This document shows, in pieces, positions 54,059-64,000 of a stretch of 64,000 nt of DNA. The DNA lies in assembly GCA_018398575.1 (NCBI GenBank), contig JAGTXZ010000009.1:1054001-1118000 (forward strand). The letters run 5' to 3'. Within the stretch, counting starts at the first letter, position 1. The number at the start of each line of letters is the position of its first letter. This DNA is from Ampelomyces quisqualis (lineage: Eukaryota > Ascomycota > Dothideomycetes > Pleosporales > Phaeosphaeriaceae). The position numbers and the translations under genes are program-made. A model generated the notes under the pieces. That model was given only the letters and a program-made list of their open reading frames with translations. It had not been told where the DNA came from and made no database searches.

Positions 54059-56346
54059 ATGCTGGACATCATGGCCTCACTACTCCTTCTCGGCGCCTTG
54101 TGTGCCCTTCCTCTCACTCATGCTCATATGCAAATGACCAACCCTTCTCCTTTTCGTGATCCGCACTCCAACCGGGCAAGCGAGCCCAAAGACTACGACA
54201 TTTTGAAACCTCTACATGCAGATGGGAGTGACTTTGCCTGCAAGGGATACCATCTCAACACGCCGTGGACTACCGTGGCTACGTACGAAGCGGGAGGGAA
54301 GTACAAGATGCATTTGCAAGGAAGTGCTACGCATGGTGGGGGAAGTTGCCAGCTTAGCATGAGCTTTGACGGAGGCAACGAGTTCAAAGTCATCAAGAGC
54401 ATGGAGGGTGGGTGTCCGTTGCAGAAAGACTACGAGTTTACTGTGCCGCTAGAGTTGGGGAGAAAGTTGAAAGGAAAGACCACGGGCCTGTTCGCATGGA
54501 CATGGTGAGTACTTGCATATCGTTGAGTGGGAAAAAAATACTGACTTGTTCATACAGGTTCAACAAGATTGGCAATCGAGAGATGTACATGAACTGCGCC
54601 GCCGTCGACGTGGTCCCCAAGGGCAGGTCGAAACGTGATGCTCATGAACCCCGGACCCTCGATCCACGAGACACGGCTATATCCAACGCTGCCGCCCAAT
54701 CTGCACTATCCTCCTACCCACCACTCTTTGTCGCAAACCTCGCCAGAGTAAACGGGTGTGTCACCAAAGAGGCTCAAGACGTCGTCTTCGACACACCCGG
54801 AAACACCGTCGACTTTGCTGACGGCACAAGTCGCTCTGCGAGACCGAGCTTTGCAAAGGGACAGTGCACGGGACGAGGCAATAAGAATGCGGGTAGTTCT
54901 TCATCGTCGTCATCATCGCCACCACCGAGTCCACCTGGCGGTGGGTCATCAAGTCCAGGAAACAACGGACAATGGCAGCCTGAGAAGCAATCACAGTCAT
55001 CCAGTGGATCGTGTGCAAATGCCAACGATGGTCAATACCACCCCGAATGCCATGGAGGACAAAGCAACAAAAAGAAAGCCATCAGCGACTCGTCCGACTC
55101 TGCTCCCGCACCGAAGCAAGTAGCTGCCAAGCCAGTCCAACATGCCCAGTCCGTCCAAGATGTCAAGACAGGAAAAGAGCCCTCTGCAAAAGTCGAAAAA
55201 GAACTCGACGCATACCTGGACACACTCTACAGCGGTGCAGACAAGTCCAAGCGAAGCGAATGCCAAAACATAAAAGGAACATGCCACACACCCAACCGCT
55301 GGGTCAAGAGAGGAGAGTGTGTCTGGGAATGTTCACGCAAAGGCCGTCGCTCATCCACCCACATCCCCGTCACCGTTCCTGATGTCTTGAATTCCATGGG
55401 TCAGCCCATCCAAGCCCGTCAACTCGACACACTCGCCGCTGTTCCTCTGACACTTACTACCACCCCTCCTCCTCTTGCCGTACCGCCAACACTACTCCCA
55501 GCACCAACCCAAGAACAAACAAGCTTCGACCTCTTCCTCACATACCTCTCTCGCCTGCAAAGCACAGTCATCGAATGCATCCGCGGTATCGCCGCCATCT
55601 CACCCAAATCCATCCCCGCAAATCCCGCCTCTCTACTCGCCGCCCCACGCGTGCCAGGCATCACCGCAAGCACGCCAGCGCGTCTCATCCCTAACAAGCA
55701 CAAGAGACAACTCCTCGTTCCTTTCACCAACGTCAAGCCATCCAACCTCACCTCCCCGCCCGCATCTCTCACAGCACCGCGCGTGCCAGACATCCTCTCC
55801 GCGCTGCGAAGCTTGATCCAGAGTTTTCGCGCCGCCTTTGGTGCGCCTAGCCCAACGACTTCGGCGTCGCGGAATACTACTACGACAGCAGCCGCGATGC
55901 CGACGACGGCTTTTCTCCCGCTTCATCTCGGTCACGGCCCCGTGGTTCCTGATGGTGTGTCTTTGCATTGGCCTGCGCTGAGTTTCTACCCTGGTACTAC
56001 TACTACTAAGACTACTCCTGCTGCTGCTGCTGCTTCTGCTACTTCCTTCCCTTCCTCCCCCTCCCCCTCTCCTCCTGCATCCACGTCTTCAGATCCTTCC
56101 GTCGCGGCTCTCCCCACGCCAACGAATGCCGCGCAACTCCTTCCTTGGCTGACGGGCCCGGGCCCCGTGATCCCTCCGGACACGGTGCTGCAGTGGAACG
56201 ATGGAGAGGAGAATCCACCGGGGAAAGTAGATAACCTGGAAAATATGCCGATGGTGGTGGATGATTTGGGGCCCGGGGCAGAGGAAGAGGTTAGGCAGTT
56301 TTTCGAGGATTTGAAAAACGGCGTCGAGGAGGGTGGGGATGTTTGA
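54059..56346 (+). CDS. Lytic polysaccharide monooxygenase, family AA11, with very long C-terminal extension
   Basis: Exons 54059-54504 and 54558-56346 (53-nt intron) give 744 residues from the first ATG; ATG 54071 (MASLLLLGALCALPLTHA) is a better signal-peptide start. Cleavage leaves HMQMTNPSPF, the N-terminal copper His. AA11 hallmarks: GSATHGGGSCQLSMS with the second copper His, IKSMEGGCP, and AWTWFNKIGNREMYMNCAAV spanning the intron. AA11 enzymes attack chitin. The catalytic domain ends near residue 180. The remaining 550 residues are Ser/Pro/Thr-rich with a small Cys motif (CQNIKGTCHTPNRW...CVWEC) and near-duplicate segments (APRVPGI/APRVPDI; GHGPVVPDG/GPGPVIPPD). Most AA11s are 250-400 residues. 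Whether one gene or a fusion is not proved. Confidence 0.85.
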
Positions 56347-56827
56347 TTGTTTGTTTTGATGCTGGGGAAAGTTGGTCATGTTCGAAGTCGTATTGTAGTT
56401 TATGGGTTTGGATTTTTAACCATCCATCTGATACCGTTCTTCCCTTGCCATTCTGCCGTCATCTTATACCAATGCGAAGAAGTGATTTAATGACACCCAG
56501 AAGTAACGAAAGTGCGACGAGTTGCTGAACTCGACGCAGCGAACACACAAAGCCTACATACAACCTTTCTTCAGTGAACGAATCCAACTCAATTTCCTTT
56601 TTTTTCTGCGCCGTGACGCGCTCCGACAAACTACATCCAAAGCATGATATAAAACGCCATACAAATGCCCGCCCTGGTCCAATTTTTCCCTCGCCGTCCA
56701 AATGCTGCGCCCGAGTCGCTATGACCCGACCTTTTCGTAACCCAAACACCAATGATGATGAGGTCGGAAGGGAAAGTGTTCAATGAAAAGCGAGGCCATT
56801 ACGCATCGTACATGCACATGTACCGGA
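56347..56827. other. Convergent 3' region
   Basis: Between the stop codons of the AA11 and aminomutase genes. No gene is seen. Confidence 0.45.
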
Positions 56828-58889
56828 TTATCTCCGTGGCTCGTCACCCGAGCGCATGGAAAAGTACAGCGACTGTGCGCCGGGACTAGGTTGATGGCCC
56901 AGGCCATTGCGGTATGCCAAAGGGATGGAAGTTTCTTTGAGCGTGTGTCTACGGTCCGTATCCTGGCGTAGCACCGGCACGGATGGCGGCTTGGACTTGT
57001 CCTCGAGGTCTGGCTCTTCGGTCACGGGGTGCTCGAGTGCCGGTTGCTCGACCACATGAGTTTTGAGCGCTGGAGTTTCGGCTACGAGCGTCTGGAGCGC
57101 GGGTGTCTCCACTACTGGCGTCGAGACTACCTGCTTTTGCGCATTCTCCATCGTCTTGCTCATCTCCTTCGCCTTCTCTCTCTTATCCCTGAGCTCGAAG
57201 AGCTCACTCTCTACCAGAGGTTCGGGATCATAGTACGTGTATTCCCTCTGCCCCTTTTCGCCATCGAGGCCAGGTGCGATATATGTTGCAACACCCTTCG
57301 ACTCGTCGTAGTCTTCATGGGTGGAAACGAGCCGTTTGCCGCCGCCACCGGGCAGATCAATCACGAATGAGGGCATCATGAACCCTGAGATGGTGCCGCG
57401 AATGCGTTTGTCGAGATCGATGATGACTTTGAGCGGAGTGCGCAGATCTTCGACTCCACGGACCATGTCACATTGATAGACGTAGTACTAGTTTCCAGAT
57501 TCAGCATGGAGGTTGAAAGTGGCTTGATATGAGAAAAACGAATAGCACCAAGTGCTTCTGTGGATGAGAAACACACTTACAGGCTGAATATTTATCGAAG
57601 TCAACGTTTTGATGAGTTCTGACATGTCATTATGCTCGCTGTTGACACCATTGAGCAGCACTGCTTGATTGCGCACAATAACGCCGTGTTCGAAAAGGTA
57701 GTTGGCAGCTTTCTTCGTGACCCATGTGATCTCGCGAGCATGATTGATATGGGTGTGAAGACAGACTTGTTTCCCAAGCTTCCGACCTTGCTTTGAAAGT
57801 TCGATCAAGGTTTCCGTCCAAGGCTCGCCGGGTGTGATACGACCAGGAGCCACACTTAAACCCTTGGACGCGAAACGAACACGTTGGATATGATCGATGC
57901 TGAGAAGTCTAGTGATCTTTAGCGCAGAATCCAAGGTCAGTCAATGTACATACCTTTCACCAATGGCTCGCAGGTCGTCAGGCTGGAGATAGTATGCATC
58001 CCCACCTGAGACCACAATGTCTTGCAGGTCTGTGTGAGTTTCGATGTATTGAAACACTGTCTCCCAACGCTTCCGACTTGGCTTTTGTGGCTTCTTCGTG
58101 ACTGATTCGGTGCCTGCCCCGACGGCGTAAGATCTTGTACAGAACCTACAATAGACAGGACATATAGAAGTAGCTAGAGAGGTTAGTAAACGAGTGGTAG
58201 ATTGTGGCTAAGCACACGAAGCTCATTTACCCAAAAACAGAGCTCTCCCAGGATAACGATGGACCAAGCCAGGAACGGCTGATTTTAGTTAGCAAAGGGA
58301 CCTGCAGTAAAAGCTCTCGGAACCTACGGCTGTCCTCTTCCTCGTGCAAGGAGTCCAGCTTCACGTGCTCATTGTCCGGAATTATGCCACTGGCTAACGG
58401 GATGAATTGTTTCCTGATAGGGTCATCAAGAGGATTGTCCCAGTCGACTCGTGATAAGATATGTGGGGTCAGCCGAATAGCCATTGGGGCTAGCTTGGTG
58501 GCAGCCACTGCATCTTCAATGAACTCATCCTTGCGCCGGACGTTTTGCAACAGGATGTTCTTCGACTGGCCCAATTCCTCAGGAAGAGTCTTAGAAAGGA
58601 AGTCAAAAAGCTTGTACTTGTCTGTCACAGTGTTGCGAAGCTAAACAAGTCAGCAATGGGGGTTTTCAAGGGACCTGAACACTTCCAAAGTGAACGCGAA
58701 CTGCTCACTTACTTGCCATCGGTAAGAATTGAACTCCTCTGCTGGCACACCATTCCATGGTGTCCGCTCCCAGTACGATTCCCCATCCCCCATGGTGTTC
58801 AGTCTCCGCTTCGATGGTTCTTGAAACGCAAAACGCAAGCGATGTGCCCGCAAGGTCGGGGTGAGAATGCCAAACCATGGCCAAGTCAT
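56828..58889 (-). CDS. Lysine 2,3-aminomutase (radical SAM)
   Basis: Interconverts L-lysine and beta-lysine with a 4Fe-4S cluster, SAM and PLP. Six exons (58889-58713, 58640-58328, 58278-58231, 58173-57954, 57908-57581, 57487-56828) sum to 581 residues. The cluster-binding motif is CPVYCRFC (Cys184, 188, 191). Others: YWERTPWNGVPAEEF, LDSLHEEEDSPVPGLVHRYP (assembled across intron 2), VVSGGDAYYL, GRITPGEPWTETL, HTHINHAREIT, GVIVRNQAVLLNGVN and YYVYQCD. The start is placed at MTWPWFGILTPTLRAHRL, an Arg-rich, possibly mitochondrial leader. After about residue 430 there is a Pro/Val/Glu-rich repeat tail not seen in bacteria. Eukaryotic members are scattered; the pathway role in this fungus is unknown. 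Confidence 0.88.
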
Positions 58890-60284
58890 CTTTCGAGAAG
58901 ACGTGAAGCACTTGAGACTTTCCACAGGAAAGATTGGCCTTTTGGCGTCGAGGAAAGTGTTATTATCAGAATCGGTGCTAGCACATGTGCGAGAAGAGGA
59001 CTTTAACAGTGCATGTGACCTCTGAGATAGAGCATCGACCCGCTTCTAAAGCGTGATCCCGAAAACCGGAGCCGCCAGGATTTCAGTGTTACAGGTCAAG
59101 GGTAGGACAACCGCAAGATGCAGATTCCTTAATTGGTGTCTAATGGACCGAGACGATTAGGAATTGATGCGTAAGGATTAGTTCGGTGTCAGTCACATTC
59201 CAGCTAGGCTTGAGTGTGCATGCATGGATACAGAGACCGATTGGCACACATTCAGTGACTTTGGGAAGGAAAAACTTTGTTGAAAACCTAATATTCCTGG
59301 ACATCTGATTAGATGAAACTTTGATTGCCATTCTCCGGAAAAAAAAATGTTGACCTGCAGGAATAAAGGTTGCCATGAAGGTTGTCAATCAAAGATGCGT
59401 ACAACACCCTTGCGATGACACCTGGCCATGAAGAAGAGTTGGAAAGAGAAAACTCTCAACGAATTGAGAGAATAGAAAGATGTCGTGTGCAGCAACCGAG
59501 CGGCTGGATGTACCGTAGTGCAACATCACTAGAGAATTGGTACGGATGCGAGTAAGGGGCAGTCATGAAGTAAAGACGTATTTGCAACCATCGAGGTCGT
59601 CACTTCACTTCGTGGCCCCTGCTGTTCCTCACCGTACTTTCTGAGCCACGGTAGCTGTGTCGCGCAAATATCAGTGGTAACACACTTCAGGGCCATGTTC
59701 CTCTCTGTCCAGTAGAGAAAGAAGCGTGTACAAAAATGACAATGCCATTCTGGATTGGGGCAGTGATCAGCCTACTTGGGAACAGTTCCCGGACCAACAG
59801 GAGTTTGTGCAGCAGTGACACAAGAGCTTGGTGCTGGGTCCATGAAGCTCCACATGGCCAGCCATGTTGTGCGATTGCGCTAATATTGCAACCCGTTGTG
59901 GAATGTACTGGTGACGACATGGTTGGGTCAATTCACGGTCGAGTGCGGAGTGAGTTCGAGATGATACACATTCGCTCATGCCGGCAGTCGATGTTAGCAT
60001 GATCGGTGAGGATTGAACGGTAATGAGAAAATGGGACGAGCCGGCGGCGTGTAACCACGGTGCGGAAGTCGCTATTTTGAATTAGAACCCACGGGGCAAA
60101 AACGGTTATTGTGGTGATACAAGGAGGTTTCGATGGTAGCGCTGCAGAAGGTTACAGTCGCACATCCGTCGCTTTCGAGCTAGTGCCGGTGCCAAGCATA
60201 ACGTAATGACCTCAGGTCTCGCATCCAGTACCCTCGAGTTGATGATCGCGACCTCCCCTCGGACCACACCACAGCTACAGCGAA
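58890..60284. other. Long divergent upstream region
   Basis: 1.4 kb between the aminomutase and GET2 start codons. No gene is supported; frames of 70-90 codons are present on both strands without protein-like features. Confidence 0.4.
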
Positions 60285-61373
60285 ATGGCCGAGTCTCCCG
60301 AGCCCGCGTCCTCCACCGGCGCCTTTCCTAGCGAGACTCCAACACAGACCAAAGCGCGGCTACGTCGCGAGCGTCTAGCTGCGAAAAGCGGCGCATCTCG
60401 ACTCCAGAAGATAACCGCATTGCAAGGAGGACCTCCTAAAGAGCTGAGCGAGCTAGAGAAGGACGTACCTGGTATGCAGCCTCTGTACGACTCGAATCGC
60501 AGTTTTCATAGAGAGCATTCGTAGCCCCCCAAGGCCCTGCCCATTCTGGTTCCCCCACCATTATTCCAGGTCACGACTAACCGCCCAGCAGTCAAGCCCA
60601 CACCTGCACCCGCCCAATTCAGTCCCATGCCATCGGGCACAGCTACGCCAGATCCGGAAGAGAGTGACATATCAAGAACTCACTTCCAACCAGCACCCCA
60701 GCCTCGTCTTCCGCCACCCTTTCCTTTTGAGGGCAACCAGTCGGGGGCCTTGCCGCCGCAGGCGCAGGATGATTCGCAAGATCCCATGATGGCGATGCTA
60801 CAGCAGATGATGGCTGGCGGTGCAGGTGGTATGCCGGGTATGCCTGGCATGCCTGAGCAACAAGGCGGTGCACCTACTGATATGCCTCCTGGGCTTGCCA
60901 ACATGTTTTCTGCCATGCAGGGCGGTGCAGCTGCAGAACCGTCGCCAGAGCAATCCTCCGCCTGGATCTGGCGCCTCGTACATTCTCTTTTCTCTCTCAC
61001 CCTCGCTATTTATATCGTGCTACAGACCCCGTTTACTGGATCAGAACTGGCTCGACACTCGCACTCGCACTCGCTACACAACGATGATTGGACAGTCCAG
61101 CCCACGCCAGCGCAGAACTTTGCGCGATTCTTCTACCTCTTCGCTACCTTTGAGGTGGTCATGCAGTCCTCGAGATACTTCATCGAAAAGGGCCAACTGC
61201 AAGGCAGCGGCATGCTCAGTACCGTTGCGGGTATACTGCCACCGCCGTACGGAGGCTACGTTCGGACCATCGGACGGTACAGCGTCATTTGGAGTACTGT
61301 CGTGAGCGATGCCATGGTTGTTGTTTTCGTGCTGGGAGCCACCAGCTGGTGGAAAGGCGGTGCTGTGGCATGA
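60285..61373 (+). CDS. GET2: GET complex subunit Get2
   Basis: ER membrane receptor subunit for tail-anchored proteins delivered by Get3. Exons 60285-60471 and 60592-61373 (120-nt intron) give 322 residues. The N-terminus holds the charged Get3-binding motif, KARLRRERLAAKSGASRLQK (RRER is the core). A Pro/Gly/Met-rich cytosolic linker (GGMPGMPGMPEQQGG) leads to three C-terminal hydrophobic helices: LVHSLFSLTLAIYIVLQ, ARFFYLFATFEVVMQ and VSDAMVVVFVLGATSWW. The intron ends in CAGCAG, so two acceptors three bases apart are usable. The sequence is longer in the linker than yeast Get2, as in other filamentous fungi. Confidence 0.85.
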
Positions 61374-61964
61374 GCATTCTGCATGCGCCCATCCCCGCGC
61401 ACGGAGTAGACCAACTACAAGTTGAACACGAACATTTCCCTCCCGACATACCCCGCCTTGCAGTGAAACAGCATGCGCATGCAGAGTCACAATATAATGT
61501 CTTGGAGACCAACACACCTGCATATGAAATCACCCAACAAATCACCACAACCCTGGATCATGCAAGACATATCGCGTGCGGAACCACCGCATGGAGCCAC
61601 GTAACACATCACATCAGATCTTGGTGGTACTGCGTTTTCGCCCGATCGTGAGCTGTACGCAACACGTCGTTAAAACAGACTAGACTATCCGGTTCCCTGG
61701 CTAGCATCTCGTGATACATTTGCACATGATACCAGTAGGCACGGAACATTGTATTCAGTCACTCGTGCAGTATGCACACGCAGCATGGTTTTCTCATCGG
61801 TGAAAGACGTTTGGGTGCACGTTCTCGGCTGAAGGCGCAGAGAGACATCGTGGCAGACATGAAGCTCGAGTGGACTTGGGACCGACTCTACCAGACCCAT
61901 GATAACGATTCATAATACATTTCAATTATACAAATCACATATCCATGCATAACGACCATCCCGC
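61374..61964. other. Convergent 3' region
   Basis: Between GET2 and the ribosomal protein gene; no gene supported. Confidence 0.45.
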
Positions 61965-62773
61965 TCAAGCCGTAACCTGCTCACCCCTTGCCAACTTCAA
62001 CAACTTCTCCTCTCTCCTCTGCGCAAGGAAATGCTCCCTGACTTGCACCCTATCTCTCTCACTCTTCACCCTCTGCTCCTCCAACTGCGCTATTTCCTCC
62101 TTCTCCTCCGGCGTCGCTTCAATCAGCTGCACATCCAGCGTCTTGACCAATTGCTCCAGAATCTCGCTCTCGGTCTGAGACCGGACATTCAGCGTGTGCG
62201 TGGGCGCCGACGTATCCGGGACGAGCGTAGTCTGGGCATTGGGCGTAGCCGACGGCGGGGCGGGCGTTTGTGTGTTCTGCGGGCCGTTTGGCGAGCGCAT
62301 GTAGATATGCAGGAGCGAGGGGCCGTCTGGGTCGTGGTGTCGCGCGATTGTGATGGGGACCGAGGGGTTGCGGAATTTGATGCGGGGGAGCATGGTGCGC
62401 CAGAATCTCCTGTGTCATCCACTACATTAGCCATCTGTTGTTGCATGCTGCTGGGTTGTAGGAATGTACCGTGCTCCCAGGTGTCCGCCGTTGTACTTGT
62501 GATTAAACTCCATGCTTATTTTGGATACTTCTTTGGGGAGTATGAGTGCGCCTGGCCCGCATCTTATCCATAATAGCTGGTGCAAATGGATATCAGTACA
62601 TATCCAGCACGGTGGAAGCGTGGTTTGTGCAGCGGCGGTTCGGAGGTGTCTGCGGAGGAGGAAGTCGTACCTTCTGCCACAGATGTCAGCTCCCGTCAAT
62701 GGTGGTGGTGGTGAGAGGTATAAGGCCAACTCACTTCTCTCAGCTTCCGCATGCGTTTCACTATGTTCACCAT
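61965..62773 (-). CDS. MRP49: Mitochondrial large-subunit ribosomal protein (MRP49/mL61, L51/S25/CI-B8 fold)
   Basis: Exons 62773-62735, 62576-62470 and 62409-61965 give 196 residues. The L51/S25/CI-B8 thioredoxin-like domain reads LLWIRCGPGALILPKEVSKI, FNHKYNGGHLGAR then RFWRTMLPRIKFRNPSVPIT. The first exon (MVNIVKRMRKLRE) fits family N-termini. Inside the 158-nt first intron lies a 3-nt candidate exon AAG (62671-62673) exactly bounded by an acceptor AG and a donor GT; including it adds Lys in frame (REKLLWIR). The C-terminal 60 residues are a Glu/Arg-rich coiled-coil-like helix (EATPEEKEEIAQLEEQRV) preceded by a Pro/Thr linker. It acts in the mitochondrial matrix as part of the large ribosomal subunit. 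Confidence 0.82.
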
Positions 62774-63159
62774 GGCTGCTGTGGGATTTACTTAGTCAGG
62801 CGCTGCTGTGCCCGTAGAGTCGCGAGATTTCGAGATCGCTGCCGACTAGCGCGAAGTCGCAGGCTTGGCGCATAGTCATAGGAAGTCGTCACATTGCAAT
62901 GGTCAAAGTATGCCTGAGGAGATCGCATTGAATTTTTGCAACGCCATACCAAGTACCTAAGTACGCCGAGAAGTTATATCTGCGTTCTTCGTGAGATATG
63001 TCTGCCTAATTACCCACCCGTGCGGCCGTGGCAATTTCAGAAAACATCCAATTACAAACTGGTATATATCTACCCAACCTAACTTTCCATATACATAATC
63101 TGGCTCGGAGCGATCCTGAAGTGCAACAGGCCTAGCCCTTATTGAATGTGCAAATGCAT
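62774..63159. other. Upstream region of the ribosomal protein gene
   Basis: 386 bp between two tandem minus-strand genes. It holds the promoter of the ribosomal protein gene and the 3' UTR of the gene to the right; no gene is seen. Confidence 0.45.
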
Positions 63160-63998
63160 CTAGCGCGCCGATGCTGGTGCTGCGGCTGGAGCCGGAGCGG
63201 GCGCACCTGGGTTCATGCGCTTGCCCCTACGTCATTGTTAGCACTTGCTTCATGCACGCAGAATTTCGAACTTACATGAACGACCTGCTGAAGAAAGAGA
63301 TCAAGATCATGGGCATCCACGACGGCATCTTGGAGAATGCCCAGGTAGCGTAACCGTACGGGATGGCCAAACCATATTTCTGAATATCACCGTTGAAAGG
63401 GTGGAAGAAACCCTCGTAGGGGACAACCTCTTCAATTTTGTTGTCGACAATCAGTTCCTTGTAAGTCTGCGCGGTGGTGCTGGTGCGGTTCAAAGGCTGG
63501 TATCGGACAGTGGGGGAAGGCGCAGACTGGTCAGCCAGAGGCTTGGGGATCTGGAAGTAGTAGAGCGAAGGACAGCCAACCGACCACGTGTTGCAGAGAA
63601 TGTTCTCCTGTTCGCAGTCAAGGTAGGCGAACTTGGGCGGGTTCGGCTTGGCCGCGAGCACGGGAAGAGAGGCCTAGTGTGAAGTCAGTAGATGCCACAG
63701 AATTGCGCAAGACTGCACATACGTTCCACGCTTTGGTCGCGTTAGCGCACAAGCCATAGCATGTTGAGTTGCCGCCCGTGATGAAGACCAGCCAGTCTTG
63801 CGTGGTGGGTGGGCTTGCAGTAGGGTCGACAGTCAGGACCTCCCTCCAGTTCTCCAACGTGATGGGGTGCTGGATCGCTGCCGCCGCCTTGGAAGCAGCC
63901 TTCTCAGTCGCAGCCTTGATGGGCGCCGGGGGGACCGCAGGAATAGACGACGACACGGCAGCAGTGGCCTTGCTGAAGAATCCCTTAACCCGGTCAAG
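63160..63998 (-). CDS. Thioredoxin-like fungal protein (5' end outside window)
   Basis: Three exons are visible: from the window edge (frame phase starts at 63998) to 63723, then 63673-63276 and 63226-63160, with introns of 49 nt both times. The N-terminal part is Ala/Lys-rich, perhaps a membrane-near stalk (KAATEKAASKAAAAIQHP). The core reads WLVFITGGNSTCYGLCANAT, FAYLDCEQENILCNTWSVGC, PSLYYFQIP, the strand-and-Cys pattern of a thioredoxin-fold domain but with CYGLC rather than CxxC. Next comes a segment with a hydrophobic stretch near the C-terminus (MPSWMPMILISFFSR), then a short Ala/Pro tail. It may be an ER or membrane protein; no enzyme activity is claimed. Confidence 0.65.
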
Positions 63999-64000
63999 AA

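Noticed and set aside
58227..58327. Continuous reading of aminomutase exon 2 to the stop near 58227
   Set aside because: It ends in sequence unlike the family; removing a 49-nt intron (58279-58327) restores SPVPGLVHRYP and the later cluster motif in frame.
1..64000. CRISPR array, phage, plasmid origin or secondary-metabolite cluster
   Set aside because: The genome is eukaryotic; no spaced direct repeats, and no polyketide synthase, peptide synthetase or terpene synthase genes are present.

Overview
The window looks like nuclear DNA of a filamentous ascomycete (Pezizomycotina, most likely a dothideomycete). Evidence: short spliceosomal introns, mostly 45-65 nt, with GT...CTRAY...AG signals; fungal-type families (AA9 and AA11 polysaccharide monooxygenases, a fungal rhodopsin-like membrane protein, Eaf3, Get2, Pga2, Nkp2/Cnl2); and decayed repeats whose stop codons look like repeat-induced point mutation (RIP). 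Genus is not claimed. Exon models were built by hand from reading frame and splice signals; where several introns are given, the summed exons are in frame.

Layout. 1-4.5 kb: a C-terminal coding fragment, a truncated acyl-CoA ligase, an uncharacterised Cys/His protein and a tRNA-Lys(UUU) with a spliceosomal-intron-like insert in its D-loop. 5.8-11.5 kb: glucokinase and a ketopantoate-reductase-fold protein with a long disordered tail, both minus. 13.8-25.5 kb: SUB2 (minus) divergent from RPR2 (plus), an RCC1-like protein, a seven-helix rhodopsin-like protein, a disordered protein and a signal peptide peptidase. 25.8-31 kb: a small zinc-finger protein, ARG4 (argininosuccinate lyase) and a secreted GH5-like hydrolase with a Cys-rich tail. 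31.7-37.5 kb: NKP2/CNL2 divergent from EAF3, NRK1 divergent from an ARMH3-like protein. 38.6-46.4 kb: acetyl-CoA synthetase, an ADAM-type metalloprotease and an AA9 monooxygenase. 46.4-50.7 kb: a decayed island with a stop-riddled reading frame, a tiny zinc-ribbon ORF, a phosphotransferase gene with one in-frame stop and a Tc1/mariner relic. 51-64 kb: a four-helix membrane protein, MHF1 divergent from PGA2, an AA11 monooxygenase with a very long tail, lysine 2,3-aminomutase, GET2, a mitochondrial ribosomal protein and a thioredoxin-like gene cut by the window edge.

Most of the window is ordinary housekeeping sequence with no obvious gene cluster. Loose themes are RNA metabolism (SUB2, RPR2), chromatin and kinetochore (NKP2, EAF3, MHF1), secretory and ER functions (SPP, GET2, PGA2) and secreted carbohydrate-active enzymes (GH5-like, AA9, AA11). 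I found no convincing new multi-gene system. The best leads are the tRNA with an intron-like D-loop insert, an apparent 3-nt exon in the ribosomal protein gene, the RIP-like island and several family members with unusual extensions.
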